A stretch of DNA of 64,000 bases from NCBI RefSeq assembly GCF_947855115.1, contig NZ_CANTZW010000022.1:1-64000 (forward strand), written 5' to 3'. A model generated the notes under the pieces. The model did not search any database. It was not told the origin of the DNA and worked only from the letters and a program-made list of their open reading frames with translations. The DNA comes from an uncultured Parabacteroides sp. Lineage in GTDB: Bacteria; Bacteroidota; Bacteroidia; Bacteroidales; Tannerellaceae. Within the stretch, counting starts at the first letter, position 1. Every line of letters starts with the position of its first letter. The translations under genes and the position numbers were made by a program. Positions 42,564 to 52,500 of this stretch are shown one piece after another.

Positions 42564-44645
42564 ATGAAGTATTATCTGTACATATTACTTTTTCTGATAG
42601 GAACGGCGGCTTCTATACATGCGCAAGGACGTTCCGGAAGCCGGGGAGGACGAGGAGGTTTCTCGTTATCCAATTTATCATCCTCAAATAAAGAAATACC
42701 GGATAGCTTGCTGCAAACAGATAGCGCGGCGCTAAAATCAAAACGAATCATCGGTTATCGGCTCACGCCTCTTTTAGGAGAACGTTATATCGCCCCCATG
42801 GATACCGACCGGTTAAATTTCGGGAATAGTACCTTAGTGGAAGCGAACTCATTAGCCGTAGGTTATCTGGCGAATGTAGGATCGCCGGCACAAACCCGTA
42901 TTTTCAACGAACGCAAGGAAGAACGTGATTTCATTTTTGCCGATGCTTATGATTATTACATCACGACTCCGACAAACGCTTATTTCTATGATACCAAGGT
43001 ACCTTATACACAAGCTACTTATACGACAGGGGGAGCCAGCCAGAGTAAGATGGACCGCCTGAAAGGAGTATTGACCTTGAATTTCGGCAAGAAGATCAAT
43101 GTAGGTGGCGAGATGGATTATATCTATAGCCGCGGATATTACAATTCCAACGGTAATAAGTTATTAAGCTATCGCTTCTTCGGAAGTTATATCACTGACC
43201 GTTATGAACTAAACGCCTATTTAAGCAATTTCAATTTCGTAAACTACGAGAACGGTGGACTAACGAATGATCAATATATCACGAATCCCGATGACTTGGC
43301 CGAAAATCAAAGAAACATCGATAGCAAGTCATATCCTGTCCGTTATACGGATACCTGGAACCGTGTCCGTGGAAAACGATATTTCTTGACGCATAGATAT
43401 AACCTCGGTTTTACCAAGGAACTGGAAGAGACCGACGAGGAGGGAAATCCGAAAGAAGTATTCATCCCTGTTTCCAGTATCATCCATACCATCGATTACG
43501 AGGATAACCGCAGACGTTTTATCTCGAATGATCCCGGAATAGACACCTGTTACACTCATATCTACGGTATGGACGCATCATTGAATGACCAGACTTCCGC
43601 TTGGAATTTAAAGAATACATTTGCGTTGTCCTTGCGGGAAGGTTTCCAAGATTGGGCTAAGTTCGGACTGACCGCTTTTGTCACTTTCGAGAAACGCAGG
43701 TTCAGATTAGCTGCCCAAGTTCCCGGGTTAGACTACGGGCCGGATGGTCGTGGTTACTCAGAACCAAGCACGTTAAATTTTCCCTCCTCCGAAGTATATG
43801 ATGAGTTTACCACATACATCGGGGGTGAGCTATCCAAGCGCCGAGGAAGCCTGCTGACCTACAATGTACGCGGAGAACTAGGGCTTGCGGGAAGCGATGC
43901 CGGAGAGGTTCGTGTAGTCGGAGACTTACAAACGAAGTTCAAGCTTTTCAAGAAAGATGCCACGATCAAGGCAGAAGGATACATCAAAAACATCACTCCG
44001 GCATTTTACCAACGTCATCACCACGGGCGTTACTTTTGGTGGGACATGTCGTTAAAGAATGTGCAAAGGATCTATGCCGGAGCGAAAATTAACTTGGAGT
44101 CTACTCGTACCCAGTTATCCGGAGGAGTGGAGAGTATCCAGAATTACGTGTTTTTCAATGGTAAAGGTTTACCGGAGCAAAGTAGCAGGAATATCCAAGT
44201 TATCTCTGCCCGTATCAAGCAAGATGTCATGTATCGTGCGTTCGGATGGGAAAACGAAATAGCTTACCAACTTTCCAGCGAAAAATCCCAACTTCCGTTA
44301 CCAGATTTCAGCGCATACTCGAACATATATTTAGCATTCAAGCTGGCAAAAGTTTTAACAGTGCAGATCGGTGCAAACGTATATTATAACACCGCTTATT
44401 ACGCACCTTATTACGAGCCGGCTACCCAGCAGTTTCAAGTACAGGAAGAGGATACGAAGGTGAAGGTCGGAAATTATCCGTTGATCAACGCCTACGCAAA
44501 CTTCCATTTGAAGCAAGCTCGTTTCTTTATTATGGCATACAATCTAGGCTCTAAGTTCGTTGATCCGAACTATTTCTCCTTAGCGCATTATCCTTTAGAC
44601 CCGATGGTACTGAAGATGGGTATCTCCGTGACGTTCAACAATTAA
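42564..44645 (+). CDS. Putative porin (outer-membrane beta-barrel)
   Basis: A 693-aa outer-membrane protein. Signal peptide 1-21 (MKYYLYILLFLIGTAASIHA), a Gly/Arg/Ser-rich stretch (QGRSGSRGGRGGFSL), then an all-beta chain with alternating pattern of the Bacteroidota 'putative porin' family (RIIGYRLTPLLGERYIAPMD, DAYDYYITTPTNAYFYDTK, ending MGISVTFNN). A TATCTTTG box at 42550-42557 lies only 7 bases before ATG 42564, so either the mRNA has almost no leader or this box is not used. The solute-binding gene follows after 9 bases. Confidence 0.85.
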   Translation: MKYYLYILLFLIGTAASIHAQGRSGSRGGRGGFSLSNLSSSNKEIPDSLLQTDSAALKSKRIIGYRLTPLLGERYIAPMDTDRLNFGNSTLVEANSLAVGYLANVGSPAQTRIFNERKEERDFIFADAYDYYITTPTNAYFYDTKVPYTQATYTTGGASQSKMDRLKGVLTLNFGKKINVGGEMDYIYSRGYYNSNGNKLLSYRFFGSYITDRYELNAYLSNFNFVNYENGGLTNDQYITNPDDLAENQRNIDSKSYPVRYTDTWNRVRGKRYFLTHRYNLGFTKELEETDEEGNPKEVFIPVSSIIHTIDYEDNRRRFISNDPGIDTCYTHIYGMDASLNDQTSAWNLKNTFALSLREGFQDWAKFGLTAFVTFEKRRFRLAAQVPGLDYGPDGRGYSEPSTLNFPSSEVYDEFTTYIGGELSKRRGSLLTYNVRGELGLAGSDAGEVRVVGDLQTKFKLFKKDATIKAEGYIKNITPAFYQRHHHGRYFWWDMSLKNVQRIYAGAKINLESTRTQLSGGVESIQNYVFFNGKGLPEQSSRNIQVISARIKQDVMYRAFGWENEIAYQLSSEKSQLPLPDFSAYSNIYLAFKLAKVLTVQIGANVYYNTAYYAPYYEPATQQFQVQEEDTKVKVGNYPLINAYANFHLKQARFFIMAYNLGSKFVDPNYFSLAHYPLDPMVLKMGISVTFNN

Positions 44646-44654
44646 TCGATAGCC

Positions 44655-45479
44655 ATGAGATCTAAGAAGTTGCTTATCCTATATGTACTTTTACTGATCA
44701 TAGCCATAACGACAATGATACGGCTGTGGAAGTTTAACCAATCACCTCAAGAGATCGGGCCTCGTGATTATCCGGAAATCCGGGAAGAAGGAGTCCTCCG
44801 GATGATAACCGAGTACAATCAATCCGGATATTTCGTATCCGGTGATACGGTACAGGGTTTTCAATATGAGCTTAGCCAAGCAATCGCTAAATTATCGGGC
44901 CTGGAGGTACAGACGCTTTTGGAAATGAGCTTAGCGAAAAGCTTTGAGGATTTATCGGGCAATAAATGCGACGTAATAGCTAGAAACATACCCATCACCT
45001 CCGAGATGCGTGAAGACTACCTATTTACAGAACCGATCGTTCTCAACAAACAAGTCTTGGTACAACGTACGGCAGAGGCGAACAACGGGCAATCTCCCAT
45101 CCGTAACCAACTGGATCTAGCCCAAAAGACTTTATATATACCGAAAGATTCTCCGGCTTTATTACGTCTGCAAAACCTGGGACATGAGATAGGCGATACG
45201 ATCTTCGTGATAGAAGACGAGTTATATTCTACCGAGCAACTTATGATCATGGTAGCTAAAGGAGACATCGATTATGCCGTATGCGACCAACAAATCGCCC
45301 GAACAACACAGAAAGACCTACCGGAGGTTGATATTATGACGGATATTAGTTTTACCCAATTGCAGTCGTGGGCCGTCCGTAAAGACTCCCCTATCCTACT
45401 GGACAGCTTAAATAGTTGGCTACAACAAATCAAGGACAGCGGATTATACGACCAAATCTATAAGCGCTATTACAAATAG
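44655..45479 (+). CDS. Membrane-anchored solute-binding (SBP_bac_3/MltF-N-like) protein
   Basis: A 274-aa protein with an N-terminal anchor helix (about 5-24, LLILYVLLLIIAITTMIRLW) and one periplasmic amino-acid-binding-type domain: EGVLRMITEYNQSGYF, GFQYELSQAIAKLSGLEV, CDVIARNIPITSEMREDYLF, and ends SGLYDQIYKRYY. It resembles the N-terminal half of MltF but has no lytic transglycosylase domain. No permease or ATPase is nearby, so a sensor or regulatory role is likelier than uptake. Probably co-transcribed with the porin. Confidence 0.82.
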   Translation: MRSKKLLILYVLLLIIAITTMIRLWKFNQSPQEIGPRDYPEIREEGVLRMITEYNQSGYFVSGDTVQGFQYELSQAIAKLSGLEVQTLLEMSLAKSFEDLSGNKCDVIARNIPITSEMREDYLFTEPIVLNKQVLVQRTAEANNGQSPIRNQLDLAQKTLYIPKDSPALLRLQNLGHEIGDTIFVIEDELYSTEQLMIMVAKGDIDYAVCDQQIARTTQKDLPEVDIMTDISFTQLQSWAVRKDSPILLDSLNSWLQQIKDSGLYDQIYKRYYK

Positions 45480-45482
45480 CAT

Positions 45483-47351
45483 TTATTCGTGGGATGGTAA
45501 GATAAAGGAAAACTCCGAGCCTACTCCCAATTTGGATGTGACATGTATCGAACCTCCCATCTTGACAACTAGCCCTTTACAGATAGCCAATCCAAGCCCG
45601 ATACCATCCATATAGTCATTAATCTTCACGAAACGCCCAAAGACATCTTTCAATTTTTCCTCATCGATGCCAATACCCGTATCCTTCACATAAAAACGTA
45701 ATTGATTATCCGGTTGAATAGTATATCCCATTGTGATACGGCCTTCTTTCGTGTTCTTGATAGCGTTGTTCACCAAATTATTGATCAATTGCAGCAAACG
45801 CATACTATCCGTACCGAACATATGGTGATCGGCCCCTTTTTCTAAGACAAGCTCGACTCCTTCCGGAACCCTCAATTTAGCGGAAGCATAAATCGTATCC
45901 ATCAATTCACTGACATCTAGCCGCTCATACGTGATTTTTATCGCATCTGCCTCTATTTTCGAGATGTCCAAGATGTCGTTGATCAATTGCATCAATAATT
46001 GATTATTCATCTTAATCACGTCGTAATATGACATACGTTCCTCATCCGTATCGGCGAAAGCCATTAACTCCGAGAAACCAGTAATCGCATTCAAAGGAGT
46101 CCGGATCTCATGGCTCATATCCGCTAGATATTTCGACTTCATCTTATCAGCGGCCTCAGCCTTCATTTTCGCTTCCTCCAGACTCAATTCTTGATTTTTC
46201 CGTTCCTGGATATTTGTCGAACATCCTAAAATAATCGAAGGCCTTCCTTTCTCATCCCGTTCATAGACGGTAGCGAATACCTCTCTCCAGACATACTCCT
46301 CCTTACCGGGGAATAGCATACGGGCCTCGATCCTTGCCTCCGAGATTTCACCCCGGCAAAGACGGATAAACATATCATGATAACGTTCTTGATCATCGGG
46401 ATGCGCCCGACTGACAAACTGCCCCCACGATACTTCCATCATATCTTCCGACATCGTATTCCAGTCATTCAAGGCCACGACGGAATCCTTGAAATCGGAT
46501 ACGCTATCCGTATTGACAAAAATCGAGCAAGTACGTATATCACTTATCTGCAATGCCATTTTCGTCAATATCCGGGTTCTTTTCAGGGCATTCTCAGTAG
46601 CTAGTTCGGAAGTTACATCTCTCCATAAAGCCAATATAAGCGGTTTACCATTATTTAGGGAAATAGGATATTTGGAGACTTCTATATCCCGGTAATCACC
46701 GGAAGCTGACTTCATCTTTCCTTTAAAATTCAGTTCCTGTCCGGTCTTGATCAGGTTCATGTCTGTCTCCAAACGTTCCTCGGCAGTCATTAACGCGTCA
46801 TAGTTCACCTCGAAATCATCATGTCCTTCGATAACCCGGGTCTCAATACCCGTTAATTCCTCCATGAAATGGTTCCAATAGAGGTAATTAAAATGGTTAT
46901 CCCCGTCTTTCACAAAAACACCTAACGGCAAACGATCTAATATCGTATTGATCAACTCTTGCAGGTTTCTTTCTGTTTTCAGCGAAGAGACATCACGGGT
47001 ATAAACGATCGCAAGCTCCTCATTAAAAAGGCTAGCCTGCGACAAGTAATAATAACTCTTTCCCTCAAAGTTGATCTCAAAAGAGAAATCAACTTTTACA
47101 CGCTCCTCAAAAGCACGCTTAATCGCAGCTCTATAGACCTCATATTGATCATGATTTTTTCCATCCGGAAACAATACTTGAGGTTGCTTTCCGATAAAGT
47201 TTTTCGCTAAATAATGATAGTAATCGTCTTTTGCAGAAATAACCTTCACAAGAGTAAGATCTCGATCCACTAATATAACCGTATCGGGGCTCTTCTCCAT
47301 GATCATCTCTAATCCAGACCGAATGTTACTTCCGCTTTCTAGACTATCCAT
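45483..47351 (-). CDS. Multi-PAS soluble histidine kinase
   Basis: A 622-aa kinase without membrane helices. PAS domains at about 10-110 (MIMEKSPDTVILVDRDLTLV), 125-235 (LPLGVFVKDGDNHFNYLYWN) and 250-370, a HisKA domain with [16 protein letters not shown] and HATPase_c with KDTGIGIDEEKL and GIGLGLAICKGL. No receiver domain or adjacent regulator. The open frame extends to 47417, but a TTTG/TACCTTTA promoter reads on the minus strand within 47390-47418, so ATG 47351 is chosen. Related in build to the kinase at 0.5-2.2 kb. Confidence 0.9.
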   Translation of the reverse strand: MDSLESGSNIRSGLEMIMEKSPDTVILVDRDLTLVKVISAKDDYYHYLAKNFIGKQPQVLFPDGKNHDQYEVYRAAIKRAFEERVKVDFSFEINFEGKSYYYLSQASLFNEELAIVYTRDVSSLKTERNLQELINTILDRLPLGVFVKDGDNHFNYLYWNHFMEELTGIETRVIEGHDDFEVNYDALMTAEERLETDMNLIKTGQELNFKGKMKSASGDYRDIEVSKYPISLNNGKPLILALWRDVTSELATENALKRTRILTKMALQISDIRTCSIFVNTDSVSDFKDSVVALNDWNTMSEDMMEVSWGQFVSRAHPDDQERYHDMFIRLCRGEISEARIEARMLFPGKEEYVWREVFATVYERDEKGRPSIILGCSTNIQERKNQELSLEEAKMKAEAADKMKSKYLADMSHEIRTPLNAITGFSELMAFADTDEERMSYYDVIKMNNQLLMQLINDILDISKIEADAIKITYERLDVSELMDTIYASAKLRVPEGVELVLEKGADHHMFGTDSMRLLQLINNLVNNAIKNTKEGRITMGYTIQPDNQLRFYVKDTGIGIDEEKLKDVFGRFVKINDYMDGIGLGLAICKGLVVKMGGSIHVTSKLGVGSEFSFILPSHE

Positions 47352-47487
47352 ATTAATTCTTCCGTTTTTGGGACATAACTTGGGGATAAAGGTATTTATT
47401 TTTCTATTTATCACCAAAGAGAAACCTAGCTATTGCATAATATTTCTAAATAATATTTATCTTTACCGGGAATTTGAATGTAAAAAG

Positions 47488-48768
47488 ATGAGATTTGATG
47501 AATTAGATTTGGAAGATGCCGTTTTGGACGGGCTTTATGACATGAATTTTGATGAAACGACTCCTGTCCAGGAGTTAACGATTCCTGTCATTTTAGAGGG
47601 TAAAGACATCATCGCTTGCGCACAGACCGGAACCGGTAAAACGGCGGCGTATGTTTTGCCGGTTATTAACGAACTAAGTAAAGGCTGCCACCCGACAGAC
47701 GCCGTGAATGCGATTATTATGGCACCAACCCGGGAATTGGCTCAACAAATAGACCAACAAATCCAAGGATTCACATATTTTATACCCTCTATATCTGCGG
47801 TTGCCGTGTACGGAGGCACCGACGGAATCGCTTGGGAACAACAAAGAAGAGGCTTGGAAATGGGTGCGGATATTGTGATCGCTACCCCAGGACGTTTATT
47901 ATCACATATTAAATTAGGTACTGTCGATCTATCTAAAGTATCATTCTTCGTCTTAGATGAGGCAGACCGTATGCTGGATATGGGATTTTACGATGACATC
48001 ATGCAAGTTCATAAGCTGCTCCCCCCGGATTGTCAAACGATCATGTTCTCGGCAACCATGCCCCCTAAAATCCGAACGTTAGCCAAGTCCATCTTAAAAG
48101 ATCCGGAAGAAGTCAAGATCGCGATCTCACGCCCGCCCGAATCTATCATGCAAACCGCATATATCTGCTATGACCCACAAAAGATCAAGATTCTACAAGA
48201 TCTCTTCTCACAAAGCCATCCCCAACGGGTAATCATCTTCTCCTCTTCTAAAATGAAGGTAAAAGAATTAGCGTCTACATTAAAAAGAATGAAATTTAAT
48301 GTAGCTGCCATGCACTCGGATCTCGAGCAATCCCAAAGGGAAGAAGTCATGAAAGAATTCAAGAGCGGACATATCGATATCCTCGTAGCTACGGATGTCG
48401 TGGCACGAGGAATTGATATCAACGATATCAAACTTGTCGTGAACTTTGACATCCCGCATGACCCGGAGGATTATGTACATCGGATCGGACGTACGGCACG
48501 GGGTACGAACGGCGAAGGATTGGCAATCACTTTCGTATCTATCGACGAGCAAGCGCAATTCAAGCGCATAGAGGATTTCTTAGATAAAGAAGTCTATAAG
48601 ATACCGATCAGTCCGGAATTTGGTGAAGTACCCTTGTATGAGCCGGAAAAATACGGCATGAATAAAAGAGGTAGAGGAAGACCTCGTAAAAACGGGGAAA
48701 AAGGAACATCATCAAGCTCACAAAAACGGAATACGGGACACCGTGGAAGACCTAAAAAGGTGCAATAA
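47488..48768 (+). CDS. DEAD-box RNA helicase
   Basis: A 426-aa helicase. Q-motif region MNFDETTPVQELTIP, motif I AQTGTGKT, PTRELAQQ, DEAD box VLDEADRMLDMG, SAT in MFSATMPP, and in domain 2 VATDVVARGIDI and HRIGRTARG. The C-terminal 35 residues are basic and Gly/Arg rich (RGRGRPRKNG, HRGRPKK), probably for RNA binding. It unwinds short RNA duplexes in ribosome assembly or mRNA decay (family knowledge). Start chosen at ATG 47488; the longer frame would overlap the divergent kinase. A TATCTTTA box lies about 25 bases upstream. Confidence 0.94.
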   Translation: MRFDELDLEDAVLDGLYDMNFDETTPVQELTIPVILEGKDIIACAQTGTGKTAAYVLPVINELSKGCHPTDAVNAIIMAPTRELAQQIDQQIQGFTYFIPSISAVAVYGGTDGIAWEQQRRGLEMGADIVIATPGRLLSHIKLGTVDLSKVSFFVLDEADRMLDMGFYDDIMQVHKLLPPDCQTIMFSATMPPKIRTLAKSILKDPEEVKIAISRPPESIMQTAYICYDPQKIKILQDLFSQSHPQRVIIFSSSKMKVKELASTLKRMKFNVAAMHSDLEQSQREEVMKEFKSGHIDILVATDVVARGIDINDIKLVVNFDIPHDPEDYVHRIGRTARGTNGEGLAITFVSIDEQAQFKRIEDFLDKEVYKIPISPEFGEVPLYEPEKYGMNKRGRGRPRKNGEKGTSSSSQKRNTGHRGRPKKVQ

Positions 48769-48783
48769 ACATTATTACTTTAG

Positions 48784-48907
48784 GTAACTATATACAGCCT
48801 TACAGCAAAGCCCTCTATAAACGATTGTACGATTTATAGAGGGCTTATATTTTAATATGCGCTATTGCTTAATAAGAATTCACACTGTAAGGCAATAATA
48901 TAGTTAC
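48784..48907. terminator. Nested inverted repeats between helicase and rho
   Basis: Three nested perfect pairs: GTAACTATAT (48784-48793) with ATATAGTTAC (48898-48907), GCCTTACAG (48797-48805) with CTGTAAGGC (48885-48893), and GCCCTCTATAAA (48810-48821) with TTTATAGAGGGC (48833-48844). The inner hairpin is followed by TTATATTTT, so it can terminate the helicase transcript; the outer arms would form a large cruciform with a side loop at 48845-48884. Confidence 0.7.
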
Positions 48908-48929
48908 TATATACTTTAATCAAATATTA

Positions 48930-50909
48930 TCAACCATTCATGGAGGCCAAGAATTCCATATTATCAACGGTCTGTTCCATCCGTTGCTTAACAAATTCCA
49001 TAGCTTCCATCGAGTTCATATCTGATAAATATTTACGTAATATCCACATACGGTTCAGCGTACTCTCATCCTGCAACAAATCATCCCGACGAGTGCTGGA
49101 AGCCGTAATATCCACAGCCGGATAGATACGTTTGTTGGATAACTTACGATCCAATTGTAACTCCATGTTACCTGTACCTTTAAATTCCTCGAAGATCACG
49201 TCATCCATTTTAGAACCTGTCTCCGTAAGAGCGGTGGCTAGGATCGTAAGGCTACCGCCGTTCTCAATATTACGGGCAGCACCAAAGAAACGCTTCGGCT
49301 TCTGTAACGCATTTGCGTCCACACCACCGGAAAGTACCTTACCGGAAGCCGGTTGCACCGTATTATACGCACGAGCCAAACGAGTGATCGAATCCAAAAG
49401 AATCACGACATCATGACCACATTCTACCATTCGTTTTGCCTTATTCAATACGATCTCCGCAATTTTCACGTGACGTTCTGCCGGTTCGTCGAACGTAGAA
49501 GCGATAACTTCCGCATCTACGCTACGAGCCATATCGGTAACCTCCTCCGGGCGTTCGTCGATCAATAATATGATCATATAAACCTCAGGATGATTGTAAG
49601 CGATAGCGTTTGCGATATCTTTCAACAACATCGTCTTACCGGTTTTCGGCTGAGCGACGATCAAACCGCGTTGTCCCTTTCCGATCGGGGAGAATAAATC
49701 AACTACACGTACAGCGATATTATCGTATACTTTCGGTGATTTACGTGCCGTAAGCATAAATTTCTCATCCGGGAACAACGGAGTCAAATGATCAAAAGGA
49801 ACACGGTCACGAACCTCTTCCGGTGTACGACCATTGATCTTATCCACTTTCACCAACGGGAAATATTTCTCACCTTCCTTCGGTGGACGGATCGAACCCT
49901 CTACCACATCACCCGTTTTCAAGCCAAATAACTTGATCTGGGATTGAGAAACATAAATATCGTCCGGAGAGGTCAAATAGTTATAATCGGAAGAACGAAG
50001 GAAACCGTAACCGTCTTGCATCATCTCCAATACACCGGTTCCAGTGAGGATACCGTCAAACTCATACATCTTCTCTTGAGCTTGCTGATTGTTATTAGCG
50101 TTATTGTTATTATTACGGTTGTTATTATGATTATTCTGTCGATTGTTCTGTCGAGGATTATTTTGTTGGGGAGCGGCCTCGGGTTGAGGTTTGTTAGTCT
50201 CGGTTTTCGGAGCGGAGAATGGGAAAACTTGATCTAGCACGGATTTAGCGTCCGGATGACGGAATACGATACGCTTAGGTTCCTCTTCCGCTGGTTGCTG
50301 CGGGTTTTCTCCCGCTTCCTCTACCGGAGTTGGATTTTCCGGCAAAACCACCTCCTCTTCCGACTCCAGTTCCACCACAACGGGGGGCAACAAAGGTTTT
50401 TCTACCGGGCTCTCTACCACCGGAGTTTCCACGACGGGAATTTCCGTTACCGTAGAAATCGTTTGTGGCTCTTTCGAGACTACCACTTCCTTATTCTCCT
50501 CAGAAGGAGCGATAGCGCCGGCTACCTTTTCTTTTTTCTCGATACGAACTCTTTTCTTACGCTCGGGTTGCTCCTTTTGCTCTTTCTTATCAGCCGGAGT
50601 AACGATCGGCTTCTCCGGAACCGGTTGGGGATTTTCCACAGCTTCGGTTACCTCGGTCTTGGCGGCCTTAGAAGAAACAGCCTTAGCCGGTCGGCCTCTC
50701 TTACGGCCCTCGGCAGGCTTCTTAGCCTCTTTCTCTTTCATCTTTTCTGCCTGAATGCCGGCATAGGAGATTGCCTGCTCATCAAGAATCCGATAAACTA
50801 ACTCTTCTTTTTTTAAGCTGCTAACTTTTTTTATACCCAACTCTTCCGCGATACCTTGAAGCTCGGGAAGAAGTTTTTCATTTAGTTCTAGAATGTTATA
50901 TTTCTGCAT
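48930..50909 (-). CDS. rho: Transcription termination factor Rho
   Basis: A 659-aa Rho. N-terminal helical domain 1-50 ([20 protein letters not shown]), a long low-complexity insert at about 60-285 (acidic/Lys/Pro rich, then Asn-rich [17 protein letters not shown]), the RNA-binding cold-shock-like domain (about 290-370, [17 protein letters not shown]), and the RecA-like motor with Walker [13 protein letters not shown] and [19 protein letters not shown] region. Inserts like this occur in Bacteroidota, where a disordered Rho region is reported to drive phase separation. A TACATTTG -7 box on the minus strand (51077-51084) implies a leader of about 160 bases. ATG 50909 chosen over the frame from 50972. 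Confidence 0.96.
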   Translation of the reverse strand: MQKYNILELNEKLLPELQGIAEELGIKKVSSLKKEELVYRILDEQAISYAGIQAEKMKEKEAKKPAEGRKRGRPAKAVSSKAAKTEVTEAVENPQPVPEKPIVTPADKKEQKEQPERKKRVRIEKKEKVAGAIAPSEENKEVVVSKEPQTISTVTEIPVVETPVVESPVEKPLLPPVVVELESEEEVVLPENPTPVEEAGENPQQPAEEEPKRIVFRHPDAKSVLDQVFPFSAPKTETNKPQPEAAPQQNNPRQNNRQNNHNNNRNNNNNANNNQQAQEKMYEFDGILTGTGVLEMMQDGYGFLRSSDYNYLTSPDDIYVSQSQIKLFGLKTGDVVEGSIRPPKEGEKYFPLVKVDKINGRTPEEVRDRVPFDHLTPLFPDEKFMLTARKSPKVYDNIAVRVVDLFSPIGKGQRGLIVAQPKTGKTMLLKDIANAIAYNHPEVYMIILLIDERPEEVTDMARSVDAEVIASTFDEPAERHVKIAEIVLNKAKRMVECGHDVVILLDSITRLARAYNTVQPASGKVLSGGVDANALQKPKRFFGAARNIENGGSLTILATALTETGSKMDDVIFEEFKGTGNMELQLDRKLSNKRIYPAVDITASSTRRDDLLQDESTLNRMWILRKYLSDMNSMEAMEFVKQRMEQTVDNMEFLASMNG

Positions 50910-51110
50910 ATTGCGAAGTAATAATATAAATGGCTTATACACACGGCTCACATGTACGAACACGATGTACATCCAATGGTATCATTGTATCTTTATTAAA
51001 TTTTAATTTTCATGTAATAAGCGGATTGTCCAGCTAATTTGAACCATTAGTAACATATCTGCGGAGTAAATCTTCGCAAATGTAAGAATATTTTTACAAT
51101 AAACGAGGAT

Positions 51111-52427
51111 TTAACCAAAAAAATTCACAATTAGCGCACGCTTTGTTGATTTGTCTATACGAAAACGATTATCAATCCTTTCTCCTACCACCCAAACGAT
51201 AGCGTCACCACAACAAAGAAGCCATATACGCTCCTTTTGAATCCGGCTAAATTTATGATCGGAGAAATAGTCGCTCAACTTCTTACGTCCTTTCATCCCG
51301 AAGGGAATAAACCAATCCCCTTCTTTCCAAGTCCGCAATGTCAAGGGGAAATCAAGTTTATCGTAATCCAAATAAGCGATCCGCTTATTCTTCTCGATAG
51401 GGAAATCTATAGTTATAACAAGTTTACGGAAAGATAGTTCAATGGGTTCGTGATAAATACCTTTTTCCGGGTCCAAGACGAAAGTCCGTTCCTCTTTCTT
51501 CTCCAAAGGAACGATCCACAAATCATCCCGATCTTTCAGCAGGCGATGGGTAGACGAGTAAAACAACTTACCAGACTCCTTGGACAAGGCTACGAAAATC
51601 TCTTCCGAGACCAAACGGGTAAAGCCATATCCTTTCAATAGCTCATATAAAATCGTCTCCGGAGCCGGAAATCGCATCAGCGCCCCGATAGAAAGACGAT
51701 TATCCGACACGACAACCTCTTTCCGGGCTTGTTCCAATACATATATATATAGGGCTTCCACGGCGGAAAGATGCTCAGCGGAACGTGCGATGGTATTTCT
51801 CACCGAAGGATTTATCTTCTCCAAAAGCGGTAACACATTTAAACGGATAAAATTACGGGTATAGGCATCCGACAAATTCGAACTGTCCGTCATATAAACG
51901 TACCCTCGATCTGTCAACCACGTCAAGATATCCTCACGACCTACACACAGCAACGGACGGACAATAAAACCATTCCTCGGACGGATCCCCCCCATTCCCC
52001 GGATTCCCGTACCCCGCACCAAATTCATCAGTACAGTCTCCACGCTATCATCCCGGTGATGGGCAACAGCGATCGCTTGTCCTCCTAACCGCTCCCGCAT
52101 CTTCTCAAACCAAGCGTAACGCAACTCACGGGCAGCCATCTCTATTGAAACACGCTTCTCTCCCGCATAAGAGACCGTATCGAAATCTATCTTATGAAAA
52201 GGCACTTCCAAGGATTCGGCGAACTTACGGGCAAACGTCTCGTCTCGCCCCGACTCCTCTCCGCGCAAATGAAAATTACAATGAAGCGCGATACACGGAT
52301 ACCCCAAACGAACCAATACGCCTAGCAAAGCCACGGAATCAGCCCCGCCGCTCAATCCGACCAAAACCGGACGATCCTCGGACAACAACTGGTATTTCTC
52401 GATGTATAAACGTATCGTATGTATCAT
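51111..52427 (-). CDS. tilS: tRNA(Ile)-lysidine synthetase
   Basis: A 438-aa enzyme that changes C34 of tRNA-Ile(CAU) to lysidine. PP-loop ATPase motif VGLSGGADSVALLG near residue 25, HCNFHLRGEESGRDE, AVAHHRDDSVETVLMNLVRGTG, then a linker and the C-terminal TilS domain (about 355-438, RTWKEGDWFIPFGMKGRKKL). Essential in most bacteria. It is separated from the upstream zinc-ribbon gene by a terminator-like hairpin. Confidence 0.95.
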   Translation of the reverse strand: MIHTIRLYIEKYQLLSEDRPVLVGLSGGADSVALLGVLVRLGYPCIALHCNFHLRGEESGRDETFARKFAESLEVPFHKIDFDTVSYAGEKRVSIEMAARELRYAWFEKMRERLGGQAIAVAHHRDDSVETVLMNLVRGTGIRGMGGIRPRNGFIVRPLLCVGREDILTWLTDRGYVYMTDSSNLSDAYTRNFIRLNVLPLLEKINPSVRNTIARSAEHLSAVEALYIYVLEQARKEVVVSDNRLSIGALMRFPAPETILYELLKGYGFTRLVSEEIFVALSKESGKLFYSSTHRLLKDRDDLWIVPLEKKEERTFVLDPEKGIYHEPIELSFRKLVITIDFPIEKNKRIAYLDYDKLDFPLTLRTWKEGDWFIPFGMKGRKKLSDYFSDHKFSRIQKERIWLLCCGDAIVWVVGERIDNRFRIDKSTKRALIVNFFG

Positions 52428-52450
52428 GACACTTTCGCATTAAAAACAAC

Positions 52451-52482
52451 AATGGCCCTAACCAATCTTAGCTAGAGCCATT
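52451..52482 (-). terminator. Hairpin between zinc-ribbon gene and tilS
   Basis: AATGGCCCTA (52451-52460) pairs with TAGAGCCATT (52473-52482) at 9 of 10 positions around a 12-base loop. It follows the zinc-ribbon stop on the minus strand. Confidence 0.5.
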
Positions 52483-52500
52483 ACCTATAGATCTTTCGAA

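Noticed and set aside
44655..45479. Full MltF lytic transglycosylase
   Set aside because: Only the solute-binding half is present; the chain ends before any transglycosylase domain.
50256..50801. 181-aa plus-strand frame inside rho
   Set aside because: Antisense of the low-complexity insert; rich in Arg/Leu/Phe as expected from the complement of Lys/Glu/Asn codons.
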